A DNA stretch of 64,000 bases, from positions 10,808,882-10,872,881 of the forward strand of contig NC_036454.1 in NCBI RefSeq assembly GCF_002775205.1, written 5' to 3'. This DNA is from Xiphophorus maculatus. Its lineage: Eukaryota > Chordata > Actinopteri > Cyprinodontiformes > Poeciliidae. Positions 47,301-58,600 of this stretch are shown here, piece by piece (the stretch's first letter is position 1; each line of letters begins with the position of its first letter). A model generated the notes under the pieces. The model searched no databases. It worked only from the letters and a program-made list of their open reading frames with translations, and was not told the DNA's origin. The position numbers and the translations under genes are program-made.

Positions 47301-48109
47301 TATTAAAATGACACAAACAAGATAAAAGTGAGATAAAAGCAGTTTATAGCCACAAAAATGTATGCTAAAAATAACTACACTTTAATATACTATCTTAACA
47401 TTGCCTACATCTATAAATAATTGATTAATTTCACATAAAACTAAACTTGTTTTAGAATATATGCATGCATATTTAATTTATATTTTTGGAGTTCTGTAAA
47501 CCGGAAGTTTCGATGCGGCCCAGTTTACCAGCTTTGACACGTGGATGCAAGAAGACACGTCACATTACAGCTCGCCATCTAGAGGCTACATCTACTTCTA
47601 TTGAAAAATAAATATCTATTATTTACGTATTTTTCACTTTGCACATGAAACACTTAAAAATATATTGCAGTACCTGTAGGTATTAATCCTTTTGGATGTT
47701 TTATTATTTTTTTAAAAATTATCCTGATCAACAAAATTTGGGCTTTTTTTGGTCAATTTTTATTTTTGACAAAAAAACGAATTTCATGTCAAAGTGAAAG
47801 CCGATTTCTACAAAATAATGACAAATAATATAAATATGTGATTACATATCTATTCACCTTATGAAACTATTAAGTAGATGCACCTTTGGAGTCTGGATGG
47901 ATCTCAGTCGTGCTTGCACATCTGGATGCTGCAATTTTACTCCTTTATTAATTTTGTCGAATGTGATTGATTTGTAGACGCAATAAAAGAGTCAAACATC
48001 CAAAGGGTTGAATATTTTTTAAAATATCAATAGATAAATGTTATATATTGCTACACAGATGGTTAAAAAGTGAAGCAGCAAGAAATGTTTCACTGAGACA
48101 GAGTACAGC

Positions 48110-51100
48110 TTTATTAAAGTCAAACTTCAGGCATGTCTGAACTCTTCAAACTCAACTTCAGAATGAAAAAGGACAGAATCAATATCTTCAAATAAAAAGA
48201 CAGATCATGTACAAAAAGAAGAGTGTCTTCTCAACAGTCACACACATTTAGAAGCAGAATTTTACAGGCAAAAATAAAAATAAAAAAAGAGCACACCACA
48301 GTAACATGAGTCTATGCAAATTCAATGCAAAGTATTTACAAGTTCCTCGACAATGTGTGTGTGGTATGCAGCAACACAGGTAGTCAACATGGCGGTGTGT
48401 GTTCATCCACGGTTTAATCGAAGCAACACCAAGAGAGATAGATATGACCCCAGTCAGAGTTACTGTGAGCAGGTTTCCTACGAGTCAGAAGAGATGAAGA
48501 GTGCTTATGTAGGTGAAATTACTCATTTATTCCAACACTATTGGACAGGATGTCAGGTGAGACCTCAACGACAGACGGCCCAACATTGCACAAAAAAAAA
48601 AAAAAAAGACGTCAGTGAACTGAAACATTCCCTTTGGCAAACAAAGGGGAGAAGGATTGGGTGTTCCTTGGTAGATTTAAAACAAAAATCAGAGTTAAGG
48701 GTCACTTAAAGGAGAAAATAAAAACATAAAACCAGACGGAGCGACGATTAAAGCAGTAACACTTCAGCTGCATCAGCTCAGCAGGGCAGGAGGAGACCAA
48801 CTGGCATAAAGATGCGAGTGCAATCATGCGATCTACAGGTGCAAAAAAAATGTAAAAAAATAAAGGCTGTTTGGGTATTTTTTCTTTTTGCAGAATCTCT
48901 GTGCAATGTGGTGAAAATCAAAACAAAAGTAACAAATACAGCCAAACATTGGCATCGATTGGAATCGTCTGATGTTGGAAGCATGCACTCCAGCTCGACA
49001 ACATTCACCATTACAACAAAAACAGAGGCTTCAGTGGGAATTATACAACCACAAAAACCAGAAGACATTCCCTCAAGCAACAAGGAGGCTTATGTGAGAA
49101 AAGCAAAGACGTACAGAAACATCAAGTTTTTAGTTCGCAAAGGAAAGTGCCTTAATGATGCACTAAAGAAGTACTATTAAAGCAAAAAAAAAACAAAAAA
49201 AAAACAGAGCATGGATCACTTCCAGCACTTTGGATTAGTTTTATAATTAGCTCAACTCCAATGTGTAATTTTTCTGATTATTTGATTTGTTAAAGATTTG
49301 AGGTGAAAATGTGAAAACCTCCAACAAAACTGGAGTTCAAAAGAAATATCCTAATTATTTCCTTTTTTTTCATACATTCAGCTACAAGTTTAATAGGGGA
49401 AAAGAAAGCTTAAACTACAGGAGAAGAGCAAAAATAGTCCTAAAAATAAATCTTTCAATGCAATTATCTGCAATTCATCCAGGTCTTAACTATGTGACTC
49501 GAGCAACATAAAAAGGAGGATTTCACGTATAATATTTTAGCCAATAACTGCTGAAAAGCTGCAACACTGGCCCTGCTGAAAAACAAAAAACAAAAGCAAC
49601 AGCAAGTTTAAAGACACTTTAAAGGAAAGAACATGGCAACATTGGACCTTTTTCACCCTGTGACCCCCAAAAATTTCTTCCATGGGCAAAAACAAAGAAA
49701 AGCAGACATGATTACAGAAAATTCTCTCATCCTGTCATGATTACATTTATCTGCAACAAAAAACCCCTCACATTTCAATACCGAACTGCGTTAAAACACC
49801 GATTACAGTGAGTCATAATACAGGCCGACAAGCATCTGCTGTCACCAAATGTGGAATCATTACACCAAATGTAAGAAAATGGTTAGATACAGGCATAAAA
49901 CGTAAAACTCCCCGTGTGTGTGTGTGTTTTTTTTATCTCATTATTTCATAATCTATGTTCGTTACACCTTGGTGAGAAGGGAGACGAGTTACTGCACTGG
50001 TGTTTGAAAAAAAAAAAAAAACTGTATAAAATGCGGTGCAATAAATACAAAAACTTTAGTTCTGACTTGATGAGCAATTTAAAAACACTGTACAGAAGTG
50101 TGTGTTTGTACATCATACTGGACTGGATTGCTGTTACACCATTTCTTCCTGCAAACAAACAAAAAGAAGTGCCTCTGGAGGATTTTTTCTCTTGTTTAAA
50201 TCCAAAGCTGGGGTGGCAGTTTATTCCTATTTAAGCCCCCCTCTGTCCAAAACAACAACAACAAAATAAACTCCTAGCAATTAGGCCACTTTTGTTTAAA
50301 AAGAGAGAAAAAGGAGACCTAGCATTCACAATGTTTCCAGCTAAGAGGCAAAAACAGTCACAACACAGATTAAACTCCAATGTTATAACAAGAAGAGGTA
50401 TCTGTTTTTTTGAAATACTTGTCCTGTCCGTGTATTTCTGTGTCTGCCCGTGTGAAAGTGCTTTTCATAGGTTTGGCAAAAACATAAAAAGAAACGCCGT
50501 CACAGTACACGGGTGAAATGAAACAACTGAAATGAGCTGCAACCCTCTGCAGCGTGCTGAAAATTAAAACTTAAGGCTTATTAACAATACTTGAAACACA
50601 GCACCAGTGATCACAAGCTGGCTCCCCCGCCTCTCCATTTACTATACAGGTAACGGGAATGAAAGGACGCGTGAGAACATTGAAAAAAATCCCCAAAAAA
50701 CCAAGAAGTTCTTCTTCCAGACGTGACAGAAGAGCCTCCGCCGTCCTGATTTTTAAGTACTTTACAATATGGTGAGCCAATTATGTACACAATGGCGAGT
50801 GGGACTGGCAATATGAAATCACAAGTACTTCTGTAATGTCATACCATTACACTATATACCATTATATTTCACCTTAATAGGACTATTTTCACAAAGAGGT
50901 CTGCGTAATGTTCAACACCGAAACAAACAAACGTAATACACCACTCACCGAGATGAAGTGAGAGAAATCTGTCTGTAAACATTAACAAACATAGATACTG
51001 TATATAATTATATTCATCTATACCCCATAAGTATATTAAAAAGCATGTTCAAGGAAGATTGGAATGTAGTGTGGTCCTGGAAAACAAAAACAAACAAACA

Positions 51101-52421
51101 AAAAAAAGTAAAATTGCACAAATTTGGTCATTTTTCCGAGTTCTTTTTTGACGAGAAAAAAGAAGTAGGGTGGCGGATTGTGTCAGAGGCAATGAAGAAG
51201 AGCTGCCTCGTCTACGTCGTTTACAGCAGGTAAACGGGGGAGGAGAGCAGCACGGCGGGTGGAGAGGTTCGACGTAGCACTTCCCCTCTTCCTCCTCTTC
51301 CTCCTCTCTAGCCTTTGAGATCTTCAGAGCGCCGAACACTTACAGGACTGTGGAAAAAGTGTTCACCTCCTCACAGGTTTCTCTGGTTTTTCAGTCACAT
51401 TTAAATGTTTTAGATCAAATAATGTTTAATATCAGAGCTAAATAATCTAACTGAACACAAAAAGTTGCTTTCAAATGATGATATTTACAGAGGAAAGAAA
51501 AAGCTGCTCACAGCAACCTGAGTCTATGTGAAGATGTACCTGTCTACACCTAATAAATCATCAATTAACAGGAAATTAATCCCAGGTGATCAACAGTTTA
51601 ACAGATTAAAATAAGCCAAAATATCTCAAAAACCATCTTATCAGTCACTGATCAGTCTGATAATGGTTACAATTATATTTCTATAGATTGTAGATTCACT
51701 GGAAAAACACAAAACCTTACCAAGGATTTCTGGTTTCTAGTGCAAATATCTTATTACACTTGAATTAAGACAAATTGAACTTATTTCCAGGTCTGGTCAA
51801 AGTCTGGAGCTCATTCAGATGGAGAAACTATGACATTATGTCACTGATGCTCAAAACTTTGCTGTGTTTGAACTGAAACACAGCAAAGAATATATAAAAT
51901 ATTTATATCCAAGTATTAGTGAGAAATTATTTTCCTACCTTTAGCCAGGTTCCTTTGATTAGCTTTCCCCCCTTTAAATAAATCAAATCATCTTTTGAAT
52001 TAATGTTTTTGGATTCAAACAGATTGTGCTTGATATTAAAATTTGTCTGATGATGCAAAACATTTAAATGTGACAAAAAAGCGCCAACAGTAAAAGAAGA
52101 AGAAACGCAGTAAGGTCTGGGCCCTCCAGAGGGCGCAGGTGAGCTGTAGAAAGTGTAACTATTTTTATCTTTTATGGCGAGAGAGGAGAGAAAACAGCGC
52201 ATGATTATGCTCAGTCACCTTCCCGTGTCGTTCCTTCAGTCGCTCTGCTCTCTCTGCCAACAGCATCAGTTCATCGGCGTGTCCCAGCCGCTAGCGCCGG
52301 CTATCGCACCGCTTAAAAAACAGAAAAACAAACAAAAACACTGTATCCCCTTTGTGAAGTGCGCCGCTGCAGACGTCAGAGAGCACTTCGCTGGGAATGA
52401 GGTATAGTGGAAGTTGCGGCT
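48110..52421 (-). terminator. nsd3: nsd3 long 3'UTR and poly(A) signal
   Basis: No coding frame continues after the nsd3 stop. A minus-strand AATAAA at 48110-48115 is followed within 30 nt by GT- and T-containing sequence, suiting a poly(A) site. The interval is almost free of the repeats that fill other gaps, except the MITE end near 51700. That fits a transcribed 3'UTR of about 4.3 kb. NSD-family genes often have long 3'UTRs; the extent here is inferred. Confidence 0.5.
51697..51790 (+). repeat. End fragment of the CACTGCAAAAACAC foldback MITE
   Basis: CACTGGAAAAACACAAAACC, TTTCTAGTGCAAATATCTTA and CTTGAATTAAGACAAA match the left half of the element at 39017. Confidence 0.65.
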
Positions 52422-52663
52422 TCACTCTTTAGACTCCTCTTTGACCCTGGCGGGGCTCCGATCGAAGCGTCGCGGCTGGGTCGAGCCGGAGCCCAGCGGG
52501 CTGAGCGGGTCGTGGTTGGAGCAACAGAGGCGTTCGTCCAGAGAGGAGGTGGTGAGCGCCCCCGCCTCATGGTCCCGGCAGAATGAACGGGGGCAGAAGT
52601 CGCAGAGGGACGAAGCCGAGGCGCCGCATACGCTGCAGTCGTGCCATGGACATTCCCAGCGTC
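52422..52663 (-). CDS. nsd3: nsd3 final exon, C5HCH domain and stop
   Basis: Encodes [31 protein letters not shown] and [13 protein letters not shown] basic-acidic tail follows, ending VKEESKE and TGA at 52422-52424. Confidence 0.94.
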
Positions 52664-55600
52664 CTACAGAGGAAAGAAGCTTGAATATAAGGTCTAAACC
52701 AAGGCTTTAAAAATGACCAATGCTTCCTTGAACAGGTTAGAATGAGTCGAAGGGCAATACAAAACATCATCATTACAGTTTTTGCACAAAATCAATTGTG
52801 AATGATGAGATTTCATTTTGGTCAGTTCTCACCACTGTCTGATTTTACAGCCTCATGTCACTTTAAATCGTCAGAGCCAGGGACCTAAAAAGGCTCAACA
52901 GCCGGATAAAGAAGGCCGGTTCTGTTCTGATTCTGTACTGGGGACACTCCCAACTCAACATTTACACTCATAAGTGAAAATAACTGCAAGCAGCAGCGCA
53001 ATTATACAAAAAAAAAAAAAAAAGCAAAAGTGGAGCCTTCTGCACAACCAATAAAATGCAGCAAGAGATTTCTGAACGGTAATCAGCAACAAAACACTCG
53101 TTTTTTCCAGCAGCTATTGTTCAGTGCACAGAAAACCAAATAACCAAACATGCTGGAGTTCCACTTGGGTTGCTAGGTAACCTGGCTGGCCTCGCTGGGG
53201 TTGCTAGTTAAGCTTGCTGGGCTGGCTGGGGTTGCTAGTTAAGCTTGCTGGGCTGGCTGGGGTTGCTAGGTAACGTCGCAGTGCCCATAGAATGTTACTC
53301 AACAATTGGAAGATTTTTGAAACAGATAATTTCCAGATACCAAAAACCTTAAGTGGTCTTTTTGAGCACTTTGGCCGTTTTTAGAGGCAGCAGAGACCCA
53401 AATGAAAGCATAAAAACATCCACAAGGTGAATTTTACCCATTTTGTTGTCACTGAATGTTTTTAAGGCTCTTCTTACTGATTCTGAGGAGAAATTATCTT
53501 CCGTCTGTAAATGTTTTGAGAAATCTTTTAACTAATTTATTTATAATGGCACTAATTTTTCCTGTTTTTCTGTAAACACTGTGTGCTGCTGCCAGTCTTG
53601 GTCAAGATTCTCTTGCAAGATATATTTTTAATCGCAATTAGATTTTTCTGTCAAAATTCAGGTTAACAACAAAAAATGATGAAGGTTGTGTTTACCGTAT
53701 GGCGGCTTGGTGAGGTTGAGACACAGCAGGTGATACGCTTTCGGACAGTCTTTCCTGTCGCACATCACCAGCTCTCCTCCTTCTCCGCAGCAGAAACAGA
53801 CGTACTCGTGTGTGTGTTTGCCCTCCGGCCGCAGCTTCCGCTTCTTGGGCTTCAGCTTGGCGTTCTTAGCCTTCTCCTCCTTCTCCATCACCACGGCACT
53901 CTGGAGAAAACAAAACAAAAGACGTGAGGTGTGAAGTTTCACCAATCTCGGGTTTGCTTTCGGGAAGTTTGGAGTCAACACGCTCACCGTCGGCTGAACG
54001 CCGAGGAACCCCGAGCAGTTGTCGGATCCGCAGTGGCAGGACATCCTCCGGTTGCCCACACAGTGTAGGTTGTAGTTGAATGTCAGCTCTGTGCCTGCAG
54101 ACGAACCAACAACAAGTCCCCCAGTAAATGGTGCGTCTGTCATGAAAACAGCTGCCACAGATGCTCCTTCAACTCACCAGCCTCGATGTCGCAGAGGGCG
54201 AAGAGCCCGATGCGAACGTCTCCGTTCACCGTCCACTTCTGGGTTTCACAGTTGGGGCTGCAGCTGTGGTTCATGAAGCGAGACGAGTTTCCTTTTGGGC
54301 CGGCGTCTATCACTCGGTCCTGTCCAGCAATATCGAAAAAACAGAAGTTTTATTCTTCTTTTAATTAACTAAAACTTAAACTCATCGTTGGCTTTGATGC
54401 CATGTTGTTTCAAAGCTTTTAAGGATTTATTTAAACTGCCAAGAGTTTCCACTCTCCAGAGTTTCGACGGTGAGTACACAAGTTTTAATTTAAGGTGGAT
54501 TACCTCTAATCCACTGAGTTAAAACTGTACGTAAAGATTCAAACATTTCATAAACAACATCTAATATCTTTTTCAATGTTCCATCAAAAAGCCAAAGAGT
54601 TGCTAAAGAGTTTTTCAGCTAAAAATAAAACGTTGAGAAAAAAAACAATCCAGAAGACGTTTTTACGGCTGAGCGTTTTATGAACATAGAAACATTTTAT
54701 AACGTTCCAGGCATTTTCCTCAAGAAAAATCATTTTGTAGGTGACGTTTTTCTTTTGTAGCATTACTGATGATCTGTTTGCTGCCATTTAATACGTTTTA
54801 TGGAAGCATTATGCTTTTTCAGTGTTTAAATTAAAGTGTTTATTCAGTTACTACTTTACAACATTTTATGATTAATGGTTTATTTATACGATCTATCAAC
54901 ATGCCAGCGTTTTTACGACATTGATTAATTTCCATGTTTCCACAGCAACAGCAGCAGCATCTTTACCTTGGTTAGGGTGAGCATGTAGAAGTTGGTCACG
55001 TGATTTTCGTGGGCTCGTTTGATTCGCTGCTGGCATTCCTCCGAGTCTATAACCTCTCCCACGTATTCGGTCACAAAGTCACCCTGAAGGAAACAGAAAA
55101 CGTTTTTATTACACTTTTTATTACACTAGGCATAAACCAGACTAATCAGTCGTGACAGCAGCAGATTGAAAGACAGGTTTTGATTTCAGCAACCTCCTAA
55201 TACATAATTACATCAAAAATTTCTGTTTTACATTCAAACACAAAATTATGATCAACATTTGTTTCCAGTGCAACTACTGTGTATCGTCATTTAGTTAACA
55301 GAATATAGAAATAGGTTTGTCAAGATAACAAATTTGATACGATAAATTATCCCAGTAATTATTGCGATAAACGATACTATATAAATCTGTTTAAAGATAT
55401 AAATCTGTTAAAATATTAATAAATAGTTGTGGTTACATTGGAGTAGTACTTTTTAAAATTAGATAATATAGAATATCTTTTGATGTTGTGGTGCTAATTT
55501 AGTAGTATTTGTCTTTATGTACAGCAGTAAATGTCGTATAACGTGACATAAAGTGAGGTTGAAGCAGCAGTGTAGTAGAAGTAAGAAATACTGCCACCTG

Positions 55601-58600
55601 CAGGTGGGAGTTAGTAGTCACATGTTTTTGACTATTTTTGTAGAAAATTTAAATAAGCTCACAATTATGGATTATTGCAAAAAAAGTGTGGGGATCTACT
55701 GATTTTACATGAATTTCCAAAATCACAGAGTTTAAAAAAACTGGAGGGACAGTAAATGGATAAAATCTGCTTTGATTTGATTGATAAAATTATATTTAAG
55801 CATTCAACTGTTATCTTGAATACACCATTTATGCACCCCCTGGAAATTAGAGGGCCACATAAATTTTTATGGCGTGCCGGATTTGGCCTTTGGGCCTTGA
55901 GTTTGACACATATGGTCCACACGTCTGGCTCAGCTCTCACCTTGCGGAGCGTTTGGTTCGTTCTGAGCCCCCAGCCGCAGCCCTCCGTCTTCACCACCTC
56001 AGTTTCTGCAGATAGCCGCTTGGAGAAGCACTGATTCTCACATCGGTCTCCTGCAGGACACACCTGATGCAAACAAGATGGAGGTCACATTTTGGGTTTT
56101 AGTCATTACAAAGTTACACCGCAAAAACACAAAATCTTAACAAGGATTTTCGGTCTAGCGAAAATATCTTATTGCACTTGAAATAAGACAAAACTAATGA
56201 TAAGTAGTATCATCTTGCTACAACTTCCAGTCATTTTCTTCATCTTTTTCATCAACAGTAATATCTGGTTGTTGATCATGTGAATTGTGTGATGCACAAA
56301 AAAGTGCTTTCATTGCACGGTTTGAGAAATACACAAATTTTGTAGCAGCTGTAAAAACCCCATCTCATCCCAGCGTAAAAAGCCTTTTATCAAAAAAACA
56401 CGAGCTTTTTCTACATCGGTGTGTTTCCATTAAGCAAATAAAATTTTGGAATTCCAAATTTTATGGTCAATGGAAATGCAGCTATTTACCAAACAAAGGG
56501 GATACAAACCTGTGGGTGACACTCGTACTGCAGCATACGGTTGAGACACTGGGAGTCGAAGCTGCAAGGATGCTCCTCTGTTGGTTTGCAGTTGCATCGA
56601 GGGATTTCTGACAAGTCGGCCACGTGCATCTGCACCTTACCCACTGGCTTATTGGACTGTTACAGGAAAAAAACAGAATAAAGCCACTAAGATAGAGTCT
56701 ACTGAAGCGTTTTTGTGTATTTTAAGACGTTAATGGGATGTAAACCTTGATGATTTTGTATGGTGGAGGTTTGCGGGAGTTGCGCTCCTGCTCCAGAGCT
56801 TCCCTGCTCTCCCTCTGAGCCTTGAGCTCCTGAAACCGCCGAGCTGCTTCTTCCAGAGCTGGAACATGAACAGCGTCGCATGAAATCCCTTCAGCTGTGT
56901 TGTGAAGCAACAGAAACCCAAACAAGTTCAAAAAGGTTAAAATCTCACCTTTCTTGAAGGTTTTGTTGATGTTGATCTGACCCGTGACAAAGTTCTTGTC
57001 GTTCTCTACGTATGGGAACACGCGGCCCTGGTTGATCCAGTAGTAGTCGTGGGAACCAAAGAAGAAGACCGGGAAGTCGCCGATGTCGTGGCGAAGGCTC
57101 TGGATGTTTGACGGCACCAAGCGAGGGTTGCAGATCTCAGCCGGCCACCATCTAACGAGGAACATCGAACGTAACGAGACGGAGAGGATTAGAAAAGTAA
57201 TTCCAGAGAGTGGGATCTGTGGTGTTTTATTTAAAAGTGACCTTGAACAGGTTAGGACAGATTTATGGGCTAAACAAAACATGTTCATTACATTTTTTCA
57301 CAAAATCATTCTTAGATCATGAGATTTTAGTCTGATCAGTTTATTTTGAGCTCTTTGGGGCACCTGTCACTTTAAATCCAACTCAACGTTTACACTCGCA
57401 CGTGAAAATGGCTGCAAATGTTTTATACAACCGTCTTTTCTGAATGGTAAATCAACAACAAACCATGTACCTTGTTCAGCAGGAATGGAACAGCTAATAC
57501 AGCGGTAAAACCAGCTCACCAAATCTGCTGGAGCTCTGCTGGGGTTGCTAGGCAATAGACTGGGCAATTTTTAAAAGCTCTTTTTAAAACCAAATTGAAG
57601 TACAAAAACGTGCAAAATGTGAATTTTGTTTAATAGGTTCCGTTTAATTGCCCAACGTTTGTTTGAATTTAATTAGAAAATAAGCATTTTTATACATGAT
57701 GCAATAAATAATTTGATCTTCTTAAATAGATTGATAATTACATAAATCCGGTAGAGGATTCTAATCTAATGTTATTTCATTTATCTAAAAATAGTGCCAT
57801 AAACCGGGATTAACCTGATTCTACAAACAATTGCATTTCTACACAATTATTCAAAACCGATTTAGTTTTCAGATGCTGCTCATTCACATGTGATTTTCTG
57901 TTTTTCATACTGTTGGAGGAATTGAGGTAACAATTACTGAATTAAACCATGAATATCTGAGTTTGGAGTATTTATTTAAGGCAAAGTTGAACAGAGATTC
58001 ATCCTCCACTGAAGCACAAAAACAAATGAATTTCTGTATTATTCATCTCAGCAAAGCTCACTGTGTTTACATGTATATTTGCTCCAGCTTGCTTTAACAA
58101 TCTGCAGGACAAAACAAACCCACATGCCTCTTTTACAGAGACTAGGTGTTGCAAACGAGGTTAATTAAATCAGATCTCCTCTTGGTTCATTTCAGGAAAC
58201 ATTTTGCTAAAGTTTCCAGGAAAATGCAGAACATCCATCTAAAACATCACATCCTGTTTTATTTCAGAAAGTGACTCATTTTTTAACATCTGAAAATAAA
58301 GAATAAAAATCAGTTAAGTTTCTGAGAGGCTGATGTCAAAAGTTCATCTTTAGTTGCTTTCTTTCACCTTCTTTCAGATATTACAGGTACCCAGACTGAA
58401 GGCTTTCTTTTTCCTAGGGATAAAAAGCAGGCAATGCCAAAATTTCATTTTTCACTTCTCTTAACGATGACAGGGTAAGAACTCCTGCAGCATTTATACA
58501 GCAAAGTGAATACTTTTAGAGTGGTCTTAATGAGTGGTTCTCTAAGCTGTCATACATTTTGTTTAGTCCAGTCTTTCCACTCAACTAGGAGAACATAACC

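Noticed and set aside
48314-49180. Two plus-strand frames of 122-131 codons
   Set aside because: They are Lys-rich, without domains, and lie antisense in the inferred nsd3 3'UTR. The homopolymer A runs inside them are unlike exons.
53169-53275. A 31 bp-period repeat array as a possible CRISPR
   Set aside because: The units are directly tandem with no unique spacers, in a vertebrate intron. It belongs to a dispersed repeat.
56722-57288. A 188-codon frame joining two nsd3 exons without splicing
   Set aside because: The stretch between 56859 and 56948 has a clear donor and acceptor, and its translation does not resemble NSD3.
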